DNA from: Acidimicrobiales bacterium
GTDB lineage: Bacteria; Actinomycetota; Acidimicrobiia; Acidimicrobiales; Iamiaceae
Assembly (NCBI GenBank): GCA_030447445.1
Contig: JAUJOW010000018.1
Coordinates: 1 to 43,867 of the forward strand
Reading direction: 5' to 3'
Length of the DNA: 43,867 nucleotides
Part shown: in pieces, positions 9,002 through 16,775 of the stretch
How positions within the stretch are numbered: the stretch's first letter is position 1
Layout of the letters: every line of letters starts with the position of its first letter
Notes under the pieces: model-generated
The model's database searches: none
What the model saw: the letters and a program-made list of their open reading frames with translations, nothing else
Told to the model about the DNA's origin: nothing
Translations under genes and position numbers: made by a program

Positions 9002-9961
9002 TCAAGAGTGGATCCTCCGGTATAGGCCGCGATCGACCCGCTCGAGGTCCCGATATCGCACCGGATGGTTCGGTGGGGCGTTGACGCACATCGCAGAGAT
9101 GATGTGCGTTCGGATGGTCGATTCCGGGTGACCGCTGCCTTGGGCAAGAACCTCGGTGACAAGTTCGGCTGGAGAGAAGACGCTTCGCCCGTGGCGGCGC
9201 TCGAGGGCCGAGAACGCGTGGAGGATCTCCTGCCGGCACGTCTTCTCGTACGACGGCATCGGGACATCTTCCTGGAGGGGCGCCGCCACTTCGACCGGTT
9301 GGCGCACCGGGGTCGCTGTGGCCCTCTCATGCGGCGTGGCGGCGACGTCGAGCAGAAGCATGCGGAATCTGCCTGCACGCTCCCCGACGTCGCTGTAGTC
9401 GCTCCACGCCACCGGATAAGACCCAGCCAGCGAGATGATCTCCATGCGCTTCGAGGTCGTCCCGGCGCCGGCGTGCGCCGCCCAACCGACGCGACCTGTG
9501 AGCACCGCACCCTCGTGCAGCCGGAACGCCGCGTCGATCGTACCGGGACGACCGGGCGTCCAGTAGGAGGAATCGTTCGTCATAGCCACCATCACGCCGA
9601 CATCGGCGGCGCCTGCCTCGACAACATCCTCGAGCCGTCGGACGTCCTTGACGACGTCGTAGCGGCGGACGGGGTGAGCGGACTGCGCGCGGAGCTCGAA
9701 TCGCTCGCCATCAACATCGCAGACGAGGCCGCTCGCCAGATACTTCAACTCGACCGCCGTTCTCATGCCGGCGATGTTCACGGCGAGGTCGAGGAACACC
9801 GCCCGGTCCCGAAGGGGTCGAGTCTCGAGCCGAATGTGCGATTCGGGGTGGTCGAGTTGGAGCTGCCAGGCGAGGGCGTGCTGGAAGTCCGCCTCACTGT
9901 GAAACACCGGCCTCCGGGGGGCCAGTCTTCTGAGCGAAGCCGCAACCACCGCAGCAGTCAT
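9002..9961 (-). CDS. Putative PD-(D/E)XK nuclease with C-terminal DUF7669-like winged helix
   Basis: I do not recognise a named gene. The 319-residue product has an N-terminal restriction-endonuclease-like signature: E23 in SEADFQHALAWQL, D58 in FLDLAVNIAG and E71-L-K73 in TAVELKYLA, with the spacing expected for an alpha-beta-beta PD-(D/E)XK core. Residues about 237-319 resemble DUF7669, a small helix-turn-helix-like domain often attached to restriction-type proteins (EKTCRQEILHAF, then STIRTHIISAMCVNAPPNH and YRDLERVDRGLYRRI). Its ATG overlaps the stop of the preceding gene (ATGA), so the two are co-translated. Base composition is visibly less GC-rich than in flanking housekeeping genes, which suggests acquisition. 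A role in defence or DNA processing is inference; catalytic activity is not shown. Confidence 0.7.
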   Translation of the reverse strand: MTAAVVAASLRRLAPRRPVFHSEADFQHALAWQLQLDHPESHIRLETRPLRDRAVFLDLAVNIAGMRTAVELKYLASGLVCDVDGERFELRAQSAHPVRRYDVVKDVRRLEDVVEAGAADVGVMVAMTNDSSYWTPGRPGTIDAAFRLHEGAVLTGRVGWAAHAGAGTTSKRMEIISLAGSYPVAWSDYSDVGERAGRFRMLLLDVAATPHERATATPVRQPVEVAAPLQEDVPMPSYEKTCRQEILHAFSALERRHGRSVFSPAELVTEVLAQGSGHPESTIRTHIISAMCVNAPPNHPVRYRDLERVDRGLYRRIHS

Positions 9962-10950
9962 GGAGCTTCGAGATGGCTCGTCTTCGTGATGCCCGCCTGC
10001 GTCAGCCGTGCAAGGCTTGTGTAGCGCTGCCCCATGGTCCAGGCCCAGACACGGCCGGACTTACCGGCGACGGTGTCATTGACGATCGTCGCGTCGAGCT
10101 TGACCGTCAACGGATCGTCCGCCGACGACAGGATGAAGACCCCGTACTCGGTTCCCTCCGTTCGCGCGCCGAGCGATAGGAGTGTTTCGATCACGTCGGC
10201 CACTTGCTCGTCTTCCGAGGTGCTCCCCCGTCGCTTCGCGGCCTCCTCAGGGGTGAAGGGCACGGGGTCGGCTCGGTAGAGGATGCGAGGCACCTCTCGC
10301 TGGATGGCTCCCTCGGCGTAGAACCCCATGTGCGTCAGGCCGTCACGAAAGGCTCGGTTCGGCTGGCACACGTACACGCTGTGCGCGAGGTACTCCGGAT
10401 AGGCGACGCGGGCAGCGACGACCACGACATCGTCGTTGTCCACGAGCCCGTCCTCGACCAGCAGCGCCTGGAGCTCCCGGAGAAGAAAGCGGGCGTGCTC
10501 CGATACGAGGCCTGTGGTGTCGTCGAGCGTGGCGTCGATGGCGTCGTGGAGAGAACGGAAGTTGAACCACACCACCCGCTGGTCACCAAGGCTGCCCACC
10601 GCAGGCGGTTCCTTCGCGTCGGGCGTGATGACGAAGAGGCGCTCCCCAGTCGCTGTCGGTTCGAGGCTCTTGAGATGCTCGGCAAGCTGGCCGAGGCTCA
10701 AGGCGTTCTGCGCTGTCTTCACCTCGAACCAGTAGGCGAAGTAAGCGGAGATCCTCGCGTCCGGTACCGATGCGCCCTTGCCCCCCGGCTGGTTCACGAA
10801 GGACACGAGCTGCAGGGACGCCTCCCCCGTTGCCGCGGTGAGCAGGATCTCGAGGATCGAGAGGTCGATCCGCTCGAAGACCGCGAGCATCGAGGAAGTG
10901 ACGCGGTTCTCGCCTTGGCGGTACGTGGAGAACAGCGGGTTCTTGGGCAT
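9958..10950 (-). CDS. Putative PD-(D/E)XK nuclease-like protein, coupled to glyS
   Basis: Unnamed 330-residue protein. The signature of a PD-(D/E)XK fold is clear: E14 in GENRVTSSMLAVFE, P63-D64 in SVPDARISAYF, and E76-V-K78 in YWFEVKTAQNAL, followed by a helix. The C-terminal half (about 130-330) is predicted mixed alpha/beta, ends with GRVWAWTMGQRYTSLARLT, and matches nothing I can name. The internal ATG chosen here overlaps the glyS stop by one base (TGATG); longer starts would read into glyS. The ATGA junction downstream joins it to a second nuclease-like gene. Both genes thus depend on the glyS transcript. It could be part of a two-component restriction or defence module, or an uncharacterised nuclease with a housekeeping role. 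Confidence 0.7.
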   Translation of the reverse strand: MPKNPLFSTYRQGENRVTSSMLAVFERIDLSILEILLTAATGEASLQLVSFVNQPGGKGASVPDARISAYFAYWFEVKTAQNALSLGQLAEHLKSLEPTATGERLFVITPDAKEPPAVGSLGDQRVVWFNFRSLHDAIDATLDDTTGLVSEHARFLLRELQALLVEDGLVDNDDVVVVAARVAYPEYLAHSVYVCQPNRAFRDGLTHMGFYAEGAIQREVPRILYRADPVPFTPEEAAKRRGSTSEDEQVADVIETLLSLGARTEGTEYGVFILSSADDPLTVKLDATIVNDTVAGKSGRVWAWTMGQRYTSLARLTQAGITKTSHLEAP

Positions 10951-12275
10951 CAGGGCTCGAGGCGCTCGCGCAGGTAGGGCACCACGTCGGCGATGGGGAT
11001 GCGATCCTGGTCCATCGAGTCGCGTTCGCGCACCGTCACGGCGTTGTCTTCGAGGGAGTCGAAGTCGACGGTGACGCAGTAGGGCGTGCCCAGCTCGTCC
11101 TGGCGCCGGTAGCGGCGGCCGATGGCCTGGGTCTCGTCGTACTCGCACATGTAGTGCGGCTGGAGCGAGGCCAGTACCTCACGGGCCGGACCCACCAGCT
11201 CGGCCTTCTTCGACAGGGGCAGCACGGCCACCTGGTACGGGGCCAGGCGGGGGTGGAGGCGCAGCACGGTACGGGTCTCGCCCCGCACCTCCTCCTCGTC
11301 GTAGGCGGCCATGAGGAACGCCATCATCGTGCGGGTCGCCCCTGCGGCCGGTTCGACGACGTAGGGCGTGTAGCGGGTGCCGGTGGCCTGGTCGAACCAG
11401 TCCAGGCGCTCGCCGGAGTGCTCGGCGTGGCGGCGCAGGTCGAAGTCGGTGCGCTGGGCGATGCCCTCGAGCTCGTCCCAGCCCCACGGGAACAGGTACT
11501 CGACGTCGGAGGTGCCCGACGAGTAGTGGCTGAGCTCGTCGGGCTCGTGGACACGGAGGCGCAGCCGGTCGGCGGGCATCCCCAGCTCGAGGTACCAGTT
11601 GAACCGCTCCCGGCACCAGTACTCGTACCAGCGGGGGCCGTCCTCGGGCGGCACGAAGTACTCCATCTCCATCTGCTCGAACTCGCGGGTCCGGAACACG
11701 AAGTTGTGCGGCGTGATCTCGTTGCGGAACGACTTGCCGATCTGGGCGATGCCGAAGGGCGGCTTCTTGCGGCTCGTGTTCACCACGTTGGTGAAGTTGA
11801 CGAAGATTCCCTGGGCCGTCTCCGGGCGGAGGTAGGTGACCGAGCCGGCGTCCTCCACCGGGCCGGCATGGGTCTTGAACATCAGGTTGAACGGTCGGGG
11901 CTCGGTCAGGGCGCCCCGCCTCCCACAGGTCGAGCACACCTCGCGGTCGTCGAGCTTGTCCAGGCGGTGCCGGGCTCCACAGTTCCGGCAGTCGACCAGC
12001 GGGTCGGTGAACGTGGCCAGGTGCCCGGAGGCCTCCCAGATCGCCGGGGGCGAGAGGATGGCGGCGTCGAGCCCGACCACGTCGTCGCGCAGCTGCACCA
12101 TGGAGCGCCACCACGCATCCTTGACGTTGCGGAGCATGAGCACGCCGACGGGGCCGTAGTCGTAGGTGGACCGGAAGCCCCCGTAGATCTCAGCCGACGG
12201 GAAGACGAAGCCCCGCCGCTTGCACAGGTTGACGACCTTGTCGAACAGCTCGGGGTCGGGGGCGGGCTCGGGCAT
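10950..12275 (-). CDS. glyS: Glycyl-tRNA synthetase (class II, alpha2 type)
   Basis: Charges tRNA-Gly. The 441-residue product starts MPEPAPDPELFDKVVNLCKR at an ATG that has a TANNNT hexamer 8 bases upstream; the longer open frame would overlap csaA and adds no family sequence. Class II motifs are present: the motif 2 region FGIAQIGKSFRNEITPHNF, and ATRTMMAFLMAAYDEEE in place of motif 3. A zinc site is formed by CRNC and CSTC at about 110-135. The C-terminal anticodon-binding domain includes APYQVAVLPLSKKAEL and RRQDELGTPYCVTVDFDS. This is the archaeal/eukaryal-like single-chain enzyme usual in actinobacteria. Two nuclease-like genes follow with overlapping stop-start codons. Confidence 0.96.
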   Translation of the reverse strand: MPEPAPDPELFDKVVNLCKRRGFVFPSAEIYGGFRSTYDYGPVGVLMLRNVKDAWWRSMVQLRDDVVGLDAAILSPPAIWEASGHLATFTDPLVDCRNCGARHRLDKLDDREVCSTCGRRGALTEPRPFNLMFKTHAGPVEDAGSVTYLRPETAQGIFVNFTNVVNTSRKKPPFGIAQIGKSFRNEITPHNFVFRTREFEQMEMEYFVPPEDGPRWYEYWCRERFNWYLELGMPADRLRLRVHEPDELSHYSSGTSDVEYLFPWGWDELEGIAQRTDFDLRRHAEHSGERLDWFDQATGTRYTPYVVEPAAGATRTMMAFLMAAYDEEEVRGETRTVLRLHPRLAPYQVAVLPLSKKAELVGPAREVLASLQPHYMCEYDETQAIGRRYRRQDELGTPYCVTVDFDSLEDNAVTVRERDSMDQDRIPIADVVPYLRERLEP

Positions 12276-12283
12276 GGGCGCCG

Positions 12284-12289
12284 AGCGTA
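12284..12289 (-). promoter_or_regulatory. Putative -10 element of glyS
   Basis: On the minus strand TACGCT lies 8 bases before the ATG, consistent with a very short or absent leader. No -35 stands out. Confidence 0.35.
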
Positions 12290-12330
12290 CCGGTGGCCCC
12301 AGCCGGCCCGGCCGGTGATTCGAGGGGCGG

Positions 12331-12336
12331 TAGCTT
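12331..12336 (+). promoter_or_regulatory. Putative -10 element of csaA
   Basis: TAGCTT lies 9 bases before the csaA ATG in the 70-base gap divergent from glyS. The spacing fits a leaderless or nearly leaderless transcript. Confidence 0.3.
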
Positions 12337-12345
12337 CGCCGCCTG

Positions 12346-12687
12346 ATGGCCAAACCCGAGGTCGACTTCGCCTCCTTCGCCGCCCTCGACCTGCGGGTCG
12401 GCCGGGTGCTCTCGGTGGATGCGTTCCCCGAGGCCCGCCACCCGGCGTGGAAGGTCAGCGTCGACTTCGGCCCCGCCGTGGGGACGTTGCGCACCAGCGC
12501 GCAGGTGACCAACTACGCCGCCGCCGACCTCGTCGGCCGCACGGTGGTCGGCGCCATCAACCTCGGGGCCCGGCGCATCGCCGGGTTCCGCAGCGAGTTC
12601 CTGCTGCTCGGGGCCATCACCGAGGGCGGCGAGGTCCGACTGCTCGCCGTCGACGGTGACGTTCCCCCGGGCTGCCCTGTGGGCTAG
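12346..12687 (+). CDS. csaA: CsaA-type tRNA-binding-domain protein
   Basis: Small (113 residues) stand-alone EMAP-II/Trbp111-like OB-fold protein. CsaA of Bacillus has been described as an export-related chaperone, and the fold binds tRNA. Family signatures appear in order: FAALDLRVGRVLSVDAFPEA, HPAWKVSVDFG, TLRTSAQVTNYAAADLVGR, VVGAINLGARRIAGFRSEF and LLLGAITEGGEVRLLAVDGD. The length is that of CsaA rather than of the C-terminal domain of MetRS. It is divergent from glyS, another tRNA-related gene, and convergent with the TM2 gene 10 bases away. A function in protein export is not evident from context. Confidence 0.88.
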   Translation: MAKPEVDFASFAALDLRVGRVLSVDAFPEARHPAWKVSVDFGPAVGTLRTSAQVTNYAAADLVGRTVVGAINLGARRIAGFRSEFLLLGAITEGGEVRLLAVDGDVPPGCPVG

Positions 12688-12697
12688 CCCGTCGCGC

Positions 12698-13222
12698 TCA
12701 GGTGGACTTGAGCGGCACCCCGTTGGCATCGGTGTCGATGCTGCCGGTGAGGATCATGATCCCCTCGATGAGGCCCCACAGGCTCCCCAGCCCACAGGTG
12801 ACCAGGGTGACCACGATCTGGATCACGCCCTTCTTGGTGTCACCGAGGTAGAAGCTGTGGACGCCGAACCCGCCGAGGAGGATGCCGAGCAGGCCGGCGA
12901 CGAGCTTCTCCTTCTGCTGGTAGCCGGCGGGTGCGCCGCCGCCGTAAGCGGCGGGCGAGTAGCCCTGCTGCTGGGCGTAGGGGTCGCCGTAGCCGCCGTA
13001 CTGTGACGCGGTGTCGGTCACCGGCGGGGCCGACGACCACCCGGCGTCGCCCCCGGGCGGGGGTGGCGGCGCCGAGGACCAGTCGCCGCCACCGTCTGAG
13101 GGAGGCGGCGGGGAGAAGGAGCTCGACCCCCCTTCGTCGGAGGTGGGAGGTGGACTCCACCCCTGGTCGCCGGTGGGTGGCGGTGACGAGGTGGGGTCGT
13201 TGGGTGGGTTCTGGTCGCTCAT
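12698..13222 (-). CDS. TM2-domain membrane protein with proline/glycine-rich N-terminus
   Basis: 174-residue protein. Residues 1 to about 100 are disordered and rich in Pro, Ser, Gly and Tyr (PPPPSDGGGDWSSAPPPPPG, YGGYGDPYAQQQGYSPAAYG). The C-terminal 70 residues are a TM2 domain: a lysine-led first span (KEKLVAGLLGILLGGFGVHS), a FYLGDTKKGV turn, and a second span (IQIVVTLVTCGLGSLWGLIE). TM2 proteins are small two-span membrane proteins of general and mostly unknown role. I chose the ATG seven codons into the open frame because a -10-like CAGACT lies exactly 6 bases upstream. It lies downstream of recO but probably has its own promoter. Confidence 0.85.
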   Translation of the reverse strand: MSDQNPPNDPTSSPPPTGDQGWSPPPTSDEGGSSSFSPPPPSDGGGDWSSAPPPPPGGDAGWSSAPPVTDTASQYGGYGDPYAQQQGYSPAAYGGGAPAGYQQKEKLVAGLLGILLGGFGVHSFYLGDTKKGVIQIVVTLVTCGLGSLWGLIEGIMILTGSIDTDANGVPLKST

Positions 13223-13228
13223 GGCTCC

Positions 13229-13234
13229 AGTCTG
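13229..13234 (-). promoter_or_regulatory. Putative -10 element of the TM2 gene
   Basis: On the minus strand CAGACT sits 6 bases before ATGAGCG, inside CCAGACTGG. The same arrangement precedes the thioredoxin-TPR gene near 36290, suggesting a shared promoter form with a C in the first -10 position. Confidence 0.3.
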
Positions 13235-13279
13235 GCCCAAAGCAGCGATCTCGTCAGGGGGAACCGTGCCGGGCCCTCG

Positions 13280-13999
13280 TCAGCCCCGATCGAGCAGGTG
13301 GACCGAGCGCAGCCGGCGCTCGAGGTGGTGCTCGACGGCCCGAACGGCCAGGTGGTCGAGCTCCAGCGTGGCCGGCGACACCGGCTCGTCCAAGGCCGAA
13401 CCGAGCCGGCCGCCGAGGATGCGACGGAGCAGCTCCAGCGCCTCGTGGCTGATGGCCGCTCCCCGCCGGTCCGGGCGGCACAGCACCCCGCCCTCGTGGA
13501 GGTCGAAGGCCACGATGTCCTCGCTCGTGCCGCAGGCCACGCATTCGTCGACCTGGGGGCGGAACCCCTCCAGGGCGAGCACCTTCCAGAAGAAGCCGGC
13601 GACGACGAGCGGGCTGTCCCGGGCGGCGAGGGACCGCAGGGCGCCGAGCAGCATGCGGTACAGGGCGGCGTTCGGCTCCTTCTCCAGGGCCAACTGGTCG
13701 ACCACCTCGAGCATGCCCACGGCTCGGGTGAGGCGGTCGAGGTCGGCCCGTACGGCACGGAAGTGGTCGACCGACTCGGTCTGGGTGACGATGTCGAGCT
13801 CCCGGCCCTCGTAGAGCTGGACGGCGACGTGGCTGGTGGGCTCCAGGCGGGCACCGAACCGGCTCTTGGTCTTGCGGACCCCCTTGGCCACGGCCCGCAC
13901 CTTGCCGTGGTGCTCGGTGACCATGGTGACGATGCGGTCGGCCTCGCCGAGCTTGTGGGTCCGTAGCACGATCCCGTGGTCGCGGTAGAGGTGGTGCAC
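13280..13999 (-). CDS. recO: DNA repair protein RecO
   Basis: RecF-pathway recombination mediator that loads RecA on SSB-coated DNA together with RecR. 239 residues with a GTG start (MHHLYRDHGIVLRTHKLGEA). The N-terminal OB fold has the diagnostic RDHGIVLRTHKLGEADRIVT and KVRAVAKGVRKTKSRFGARL. The helical domain follows, with a partial zinc site CVACG and VLCRPD where a CxxC pair is usual; the second pair is reduced to a single cysteine. The GTG lies 3 bases after the uppS stop, giving a uppS-recO operon. This pairing is common in actinobacteria and supports the assignment. Confidence 0.93.
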   Translation of the reverse strand: MHHLYRDHGIVLRTHKLGEADRIVTMVTEHHGKVRAVAKGVRKTKSRFGARLEPTSHVAVQLYEGRELDIVTQTESVDHFRAVRADLDRLTRAVGMLEVVDQLALEKEPNAALYRMLLGALRSLAARDSPLVVAGFFWKVLALEGFRPQVDECVACGTSEDIVAFDLHEGGVLCRPDRRGAAISHEALELLRRILGGRLGSALDEPVSPATLELDHLAVRAVEHHLERRLRSVHLLDRG

Positions 14000-14002
14000 C
14001 GG

Positions 14003-14737
14003 TCAGCCCGAGGACGGCACGCCCCCGAAGCGACGGTCGCGGGCCTGGTACTCGCGCACGGCGTCGACGAGGTGGGCACGGCGGAAGTCGGGCCACAGCA
14101 CGTCGGTGAAGACGATCTCGCTGTAGGCCAGCTCCCACAAGAGGAAGTTGGAGATGCGGAACTCGCCCGACGTCCGGATCATCAGGTCCGGGTCGGGCAC
14201 GTCGGGTTGGTAGAGGTGGCGGCGGATCGACCGCTCGTCGATCCGGTCCGGCTTCACGCCCTCGCGCACGAGCGCCCGGACGGCGTCGACGATCTCGGCC
14301 CGCCCGCCGTAGTTGAACGCGATGGTGAGAGTCATGCCGGTGTTGCCCCTGGTCAGGTCGGCGGCCCAGTCCATCCGCCGCAGCACCCCCCGGGGGACCC
14401 GCCAGTCCCGGCGACCGGCGAAGCGGATGCGGACCCCGCGGGCGTGGAGATCCTCGGCGTGGCGTTCGAGGATGCCCTTGTTGAACCCCATGAGGTAGCG
14501 GACCTCGTCGGGGGGGCGGCGCCAGTTCTCGGTGCTGAAGGCGTAGACGGTGAACCAGCCGATGCCGAGGTCGATGGCACCCTCGACGGTGTCGAAGAGG
14601 GCGTCCTCGCCGGCGGCGTGGCCATCGGTGCGCCTCAGCCCACGCTGCTCGGCCCACCGACCGTTGCCGTCCATGACCGTGGCGACGTGGCGCGGGATCC
14701 GGTTCGGGTCGATGCCGGAGAGGACGGTGGCGACCAC
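14003..14737 (-). CDS. uppS: Isoprenyl (undecaprenyl/decaprenyl) diphosphate synthase
   Basis: Cis-prenyltransferase that makes the polyprenyl diphosphate carrier for cell wall synthesis. The 244-residue product has the catalytic aspartate in VATVMDGNGRWAEQRGL (D23), then YAFSTENWRRPPDEV, LTIAFNYGGRAEIVDAVR, and the C-terminal PDPDLMIRTSGEFRISNFLL and LAYSEIVFTDVLWPDF blocks, all in family order. The GTG start has TAGGTT 6 bases upstream, which predicts a leaderless mRNA. It is followed by recO. Actinobacteria often hold two cis-prenyltransferases, so chain length and stereochemistry (decaprenyl or Z,E-farnesyl type) cannot be fixed from sequence alone. Confidence 0.93.
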   Translation of the reverse strand: MVATVLSGIDPNRIPRHVATVMDGNGRWAEQRGLRRTDGHAAGEDALFDTVEGAIDLGIGWFTVYAFSTENWRRPPDEVRYLMGFNKGILERHAEDLHARGVRIRFAGRRDWRVPRGVLRRMDWAADLTRGNTGMTLTIAFNYGGRAEIVDAVRALVREGVKPDRIDERSIRRHLYQPDVPDPDLMIRTSGEFRISNFLLWELAYSEIVFTDVLWPDFRRAHLVDAVREYQARDRRFGGVPSSG

Positions 14738-14743
14738 GCGTGC

Positions 14744-14749
14744 AACCTA
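14744..14749 (-). promoter_or_regulatory. Putative -10 element of uppS-recO
   Basis: On the minus strand TAGGTT is followed by six bases and then the GTG start codon, the spacing of a leaderless promoter. Confidence 0.4.
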
Positions 14750-14802
14750 CTTGGCGGTGCTGTCCCGGCTCCGCAGCGCGATGTCACCGGGTCCGCCTGC
14801 CG

Positions 14803-14808
14803 TACCGT
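14803..14808 (+). promoter_or_regulatory. Putative -10 element of the DinG-like helicase unit
   Basis: TACCGT is followed by six bases and an ATG that opens an 11-codon frame ending exactly at the helicase start. The transcript is predicted to begin at that ATG. Confidence 0.35.
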
Positions 14809-14814
14809 GGCGCC

Positions 14815-14850
14815 ATGGACCGTCTGCGGTCGCTCGGCGAAGCGGGTTGA
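14815..14850 (+). CDS. 11-codon upstream frame overlapping the helicase start (leader peptide or split N-terminus)
   Basis: ATG begins MDRLRSLGEAG followed by TGA. The TGA overlaps the in-frame TTG of the helicase (TTGA), the same 4-base overlap used between genes throughout this window. Two readings are possible. It may be a leaderless mini-ORF coupled to the helicase. Or it may be the true helicase N-terminus, detached by loss of one G in the GGG run just before the stop. Adding one G there would give a continuous protein starting at this ATG. Confidence 0.4.
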   Translation: MDRLRSLGEAG

Positions 14851-16766
14851 CCGGACGGGTGGCCGGCACCGACGTCACCACCGCCCTCGCCCGGGTGACC
14901 GCCGCTCTGCCGGGCGGCGGCGAGACCCGGCCCGGGCAGGTCGAGATGGCCGAGGCCGTGGCTCGGGCCATCGATGCCGAACGGCCCCTGGTCGTGCAGG
15001 CCGGCACCGGCACCGGGAAGTCGCTCGCCTACCTGGTGCCCGCGCTGCTCTCGGGCAAGCGGGTGGTCGTGGCCACGGCCACCAAGGCCCTGCAGGACCA
15101 GCTGGCCGGCAAGGACCTGCCCTTCCTGGCCGCCCACCTCGGTCGGCCCTTCACCTTCGCGGTGCTCAAGGGCCGGTCGAACTACGTGTGCCTCCAAAGG
15201 GTGTCCGAGGTGGGCGACGGGGCCGACCAGCTCACCCTCGACGGCCTGGCCGCCCGGGCCCCGGCCGCCGAGCTGCGGTGGCTGCGGGCGTGGGCGGCCC
15301 GCTCCCCCACCGGTGACCGGGCCGAGCTCGACGCCGAGCCGAGCCCGGGGGCGTGGGCGGCGGTGAGCGTGTCGTCCCGGGAGTGCCCGGGGGCGACGCG
15401 CTGCCCGAAGGGCGAGGAGTGCTTCGCGGAGCGGGCCCGCCAGGCCGCCGAGGAGGCAGACGTGGTGGTGGTCAACACCCACCTCTACGGCCTCCACCTC
15501 GAGTGCGGCGGCATGATCCTGCCCGACCACGACGTCGTCGTCATCGACGAGGCCCACCAGTTCGAGGACACCATCTCGGCCACCTTCGGTCTCGAGCTCG
15601 GCGCCGGCCGGTTCGCCAACCTGGCGCGGGCCGTCCGGGCCATCGTCGACGACCACCGCCTCACCGACGAGGTCGAGTCCGCCGGAGCGCTCCTGGCGGC
15701 GGCCCTCGCCGACCATGTCGGACGACGCCTGCGGGGCCGCCTCGACGACGACGTCGCCGACGCCCTCGCCGTCGGCCGACAGCGGGTCGAGCGGGTCCTG
15801 GCCGCCCTGCGGTCCATCGACGACGCCCGGGCGGTAGGTGACGCTGCCGCTCGCAAGCTGCGAGCGGTGAAGTTGGCGACGGCGCTGGCCGAGGAGATCG
15901 ACGCCGTGCAGGCGGTGCCGCCCACCTCGGTGGCCTGGGTCGAGGGCCCGGTCCCGAGCCCGGCGCTCCGGGTGGCGCCCGTCGACGTCGCCGAACCGCT
16001 GCGGGAGGTGCTGTGGCCGCGGACCACCGCCGTCCTGACCAGCGCCACCATCCCGCCTTTGCTGGCCGCCCGGGTCGGCCTCGAGGACGGCGCCTTCGAC
16101 CAGCTCGACGTGGGCAGCCCCTTCGACTACCCCGCCAACGCCCTCCTCTACTGCGCCGCCCACCTCCCCGACCCCCGGTCACCGGCCTACGAGGCCGCGC
16201 TGCACGACGAGCTCGTCGCCCTCGTCACCGCCGCCGGGGGGCGGACCCTCGCCCTGTTCACCAGCTACCGGGCCATGGACGCCGCCGTCGACGCCGTGGG
16301 TCCCCGCCTCCGATGGCCGGTGCTGAGCCAGCGCGACCTGCCCAAGCCGGCCCTCGTGGCCCGGTTCACCGCCGAGGAGCCGACCAGCCTGTTCGCCACG
16401 ATGGGGTTCTGGCAGGGCGTCGACGTACCGGGACGGTCGCTCTCGCTCGTCACCATCGACCGGCTCCCGTTCCCCCGGCCCGACGAACCGCTCCTGCAGG
16501 CCCGCCGGGAGAAAGCCCGGGCCGACGCGTTCCGGGTCGTCGACCTGCCCCGGGCCGTCACCCTCCTGGCCCAGGGCGCGGGCCGGCTCGTGCGCTCGGC
16601 CACCGATCGGGGCGTGGTGGCCGTGCTCGACCCTCGCCTCGCCACCAACGCCCGCTACCGCTGGGATGTCGTGGCCGCCCTGCCCCCGATGCGCCGGACC
16701 CGGGACCGGGCCGACACCGAGGCCTTCCTCCGCAGCCTCCACGACCCCGCCGACGGCGCCGCCTGA
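14847..16766 (+). CDS. DinG/Rad3-like ATP-dependent helicase with Fe-S cluster
   Basis: Superfamily 2 XPD-like helicase (639 residues from TTG; GTG four codons later is an alternative start). Walker A is VVQAGTGTGKSLAYLVPALL, motif Ia is VVVATATKALQDQL, and the DEAH box is VVIDEAHQFEDT. Between them lie the cysteines of the [4Fe-4S] domain: NYVC, then ECPGATRCPKGEECF. C-terminal motifs include TTAVLTSATIPPL, TLALFTSYRAMDAAVDAV, FATMGFWQGVDVPGRSLSLV and LLAQGAGRLVRSATDRGVV. Family members unwind DNA forks, R-loops or DNA-RNA hybrids. No exonuclease domain is fused. The gene is divergent from uppS and convergent with the Rv2466c-like gene. Confidence 0.92.
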   Translation: MTGRVAGTDVTTALARVTAALPGGGETRPGQVEMAEAVARAIDAERPLVVQAGTGTGKSLAYLVPALLSGKRVVVATATKALQDQLAGKDLPFLAAHLGRPFTFAVLKGRSNYVCLQRVSEVGDGADQLTLDGLAARAPAAELRWLRAWAARSPTGDRAELDAEPSPGAWAAVSVSSRECPGATRCPKGEECFAERARQAAEEADVVVVNTHLYGLHLECGGMILPDHDVVVIDEAHQFEDTISATFGLELGAGRFANLARAVRAIVDDHRLTDEVESAGALLAAALADHVGRRLRGRLDDDVADALAVGRQRVERVLAALRSIDDARAVGDAAARKLRAVKLATALAEEIDAVQAVPPTSVAWVEGPVPSPALRVAPVDVAEPLREVLWPRTTAVLTSATIPPLLAARVGLEDGAFDQLDVGSPFDYPANALLYCAAHLPDPRSPAYEAALHDELVALVTAAGGRTLALFTSYRAMDAAVDAVGPRLRWPVLSQRDLPKPALVARFTAEEPTSLFATMGFWQGVDVPGRSLSLVTIDRLPFPRPDEPLLQARREKARADAFRVVDLPRAVTLLAQGAGRLVRSATDRGVVAVLDPRLATNARYRWDVVAALPPMRRTRDRADTEAFLRSLHDPADGAA

Positions 16767-16773
16767 GGCGGCG
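16757..16773. terminator. GC hairpin between convergent genes
   Basis: A perfect 7-base GC stem with a TGA loop spans the helicase stop codon; the loop is the stop itself. It sits in the 9-base gap between two convergent genes and could act in both directions. There is no T run, so it is a weak candidate. Confidence 0.3.
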
Positions 16774-16775
16774 GA

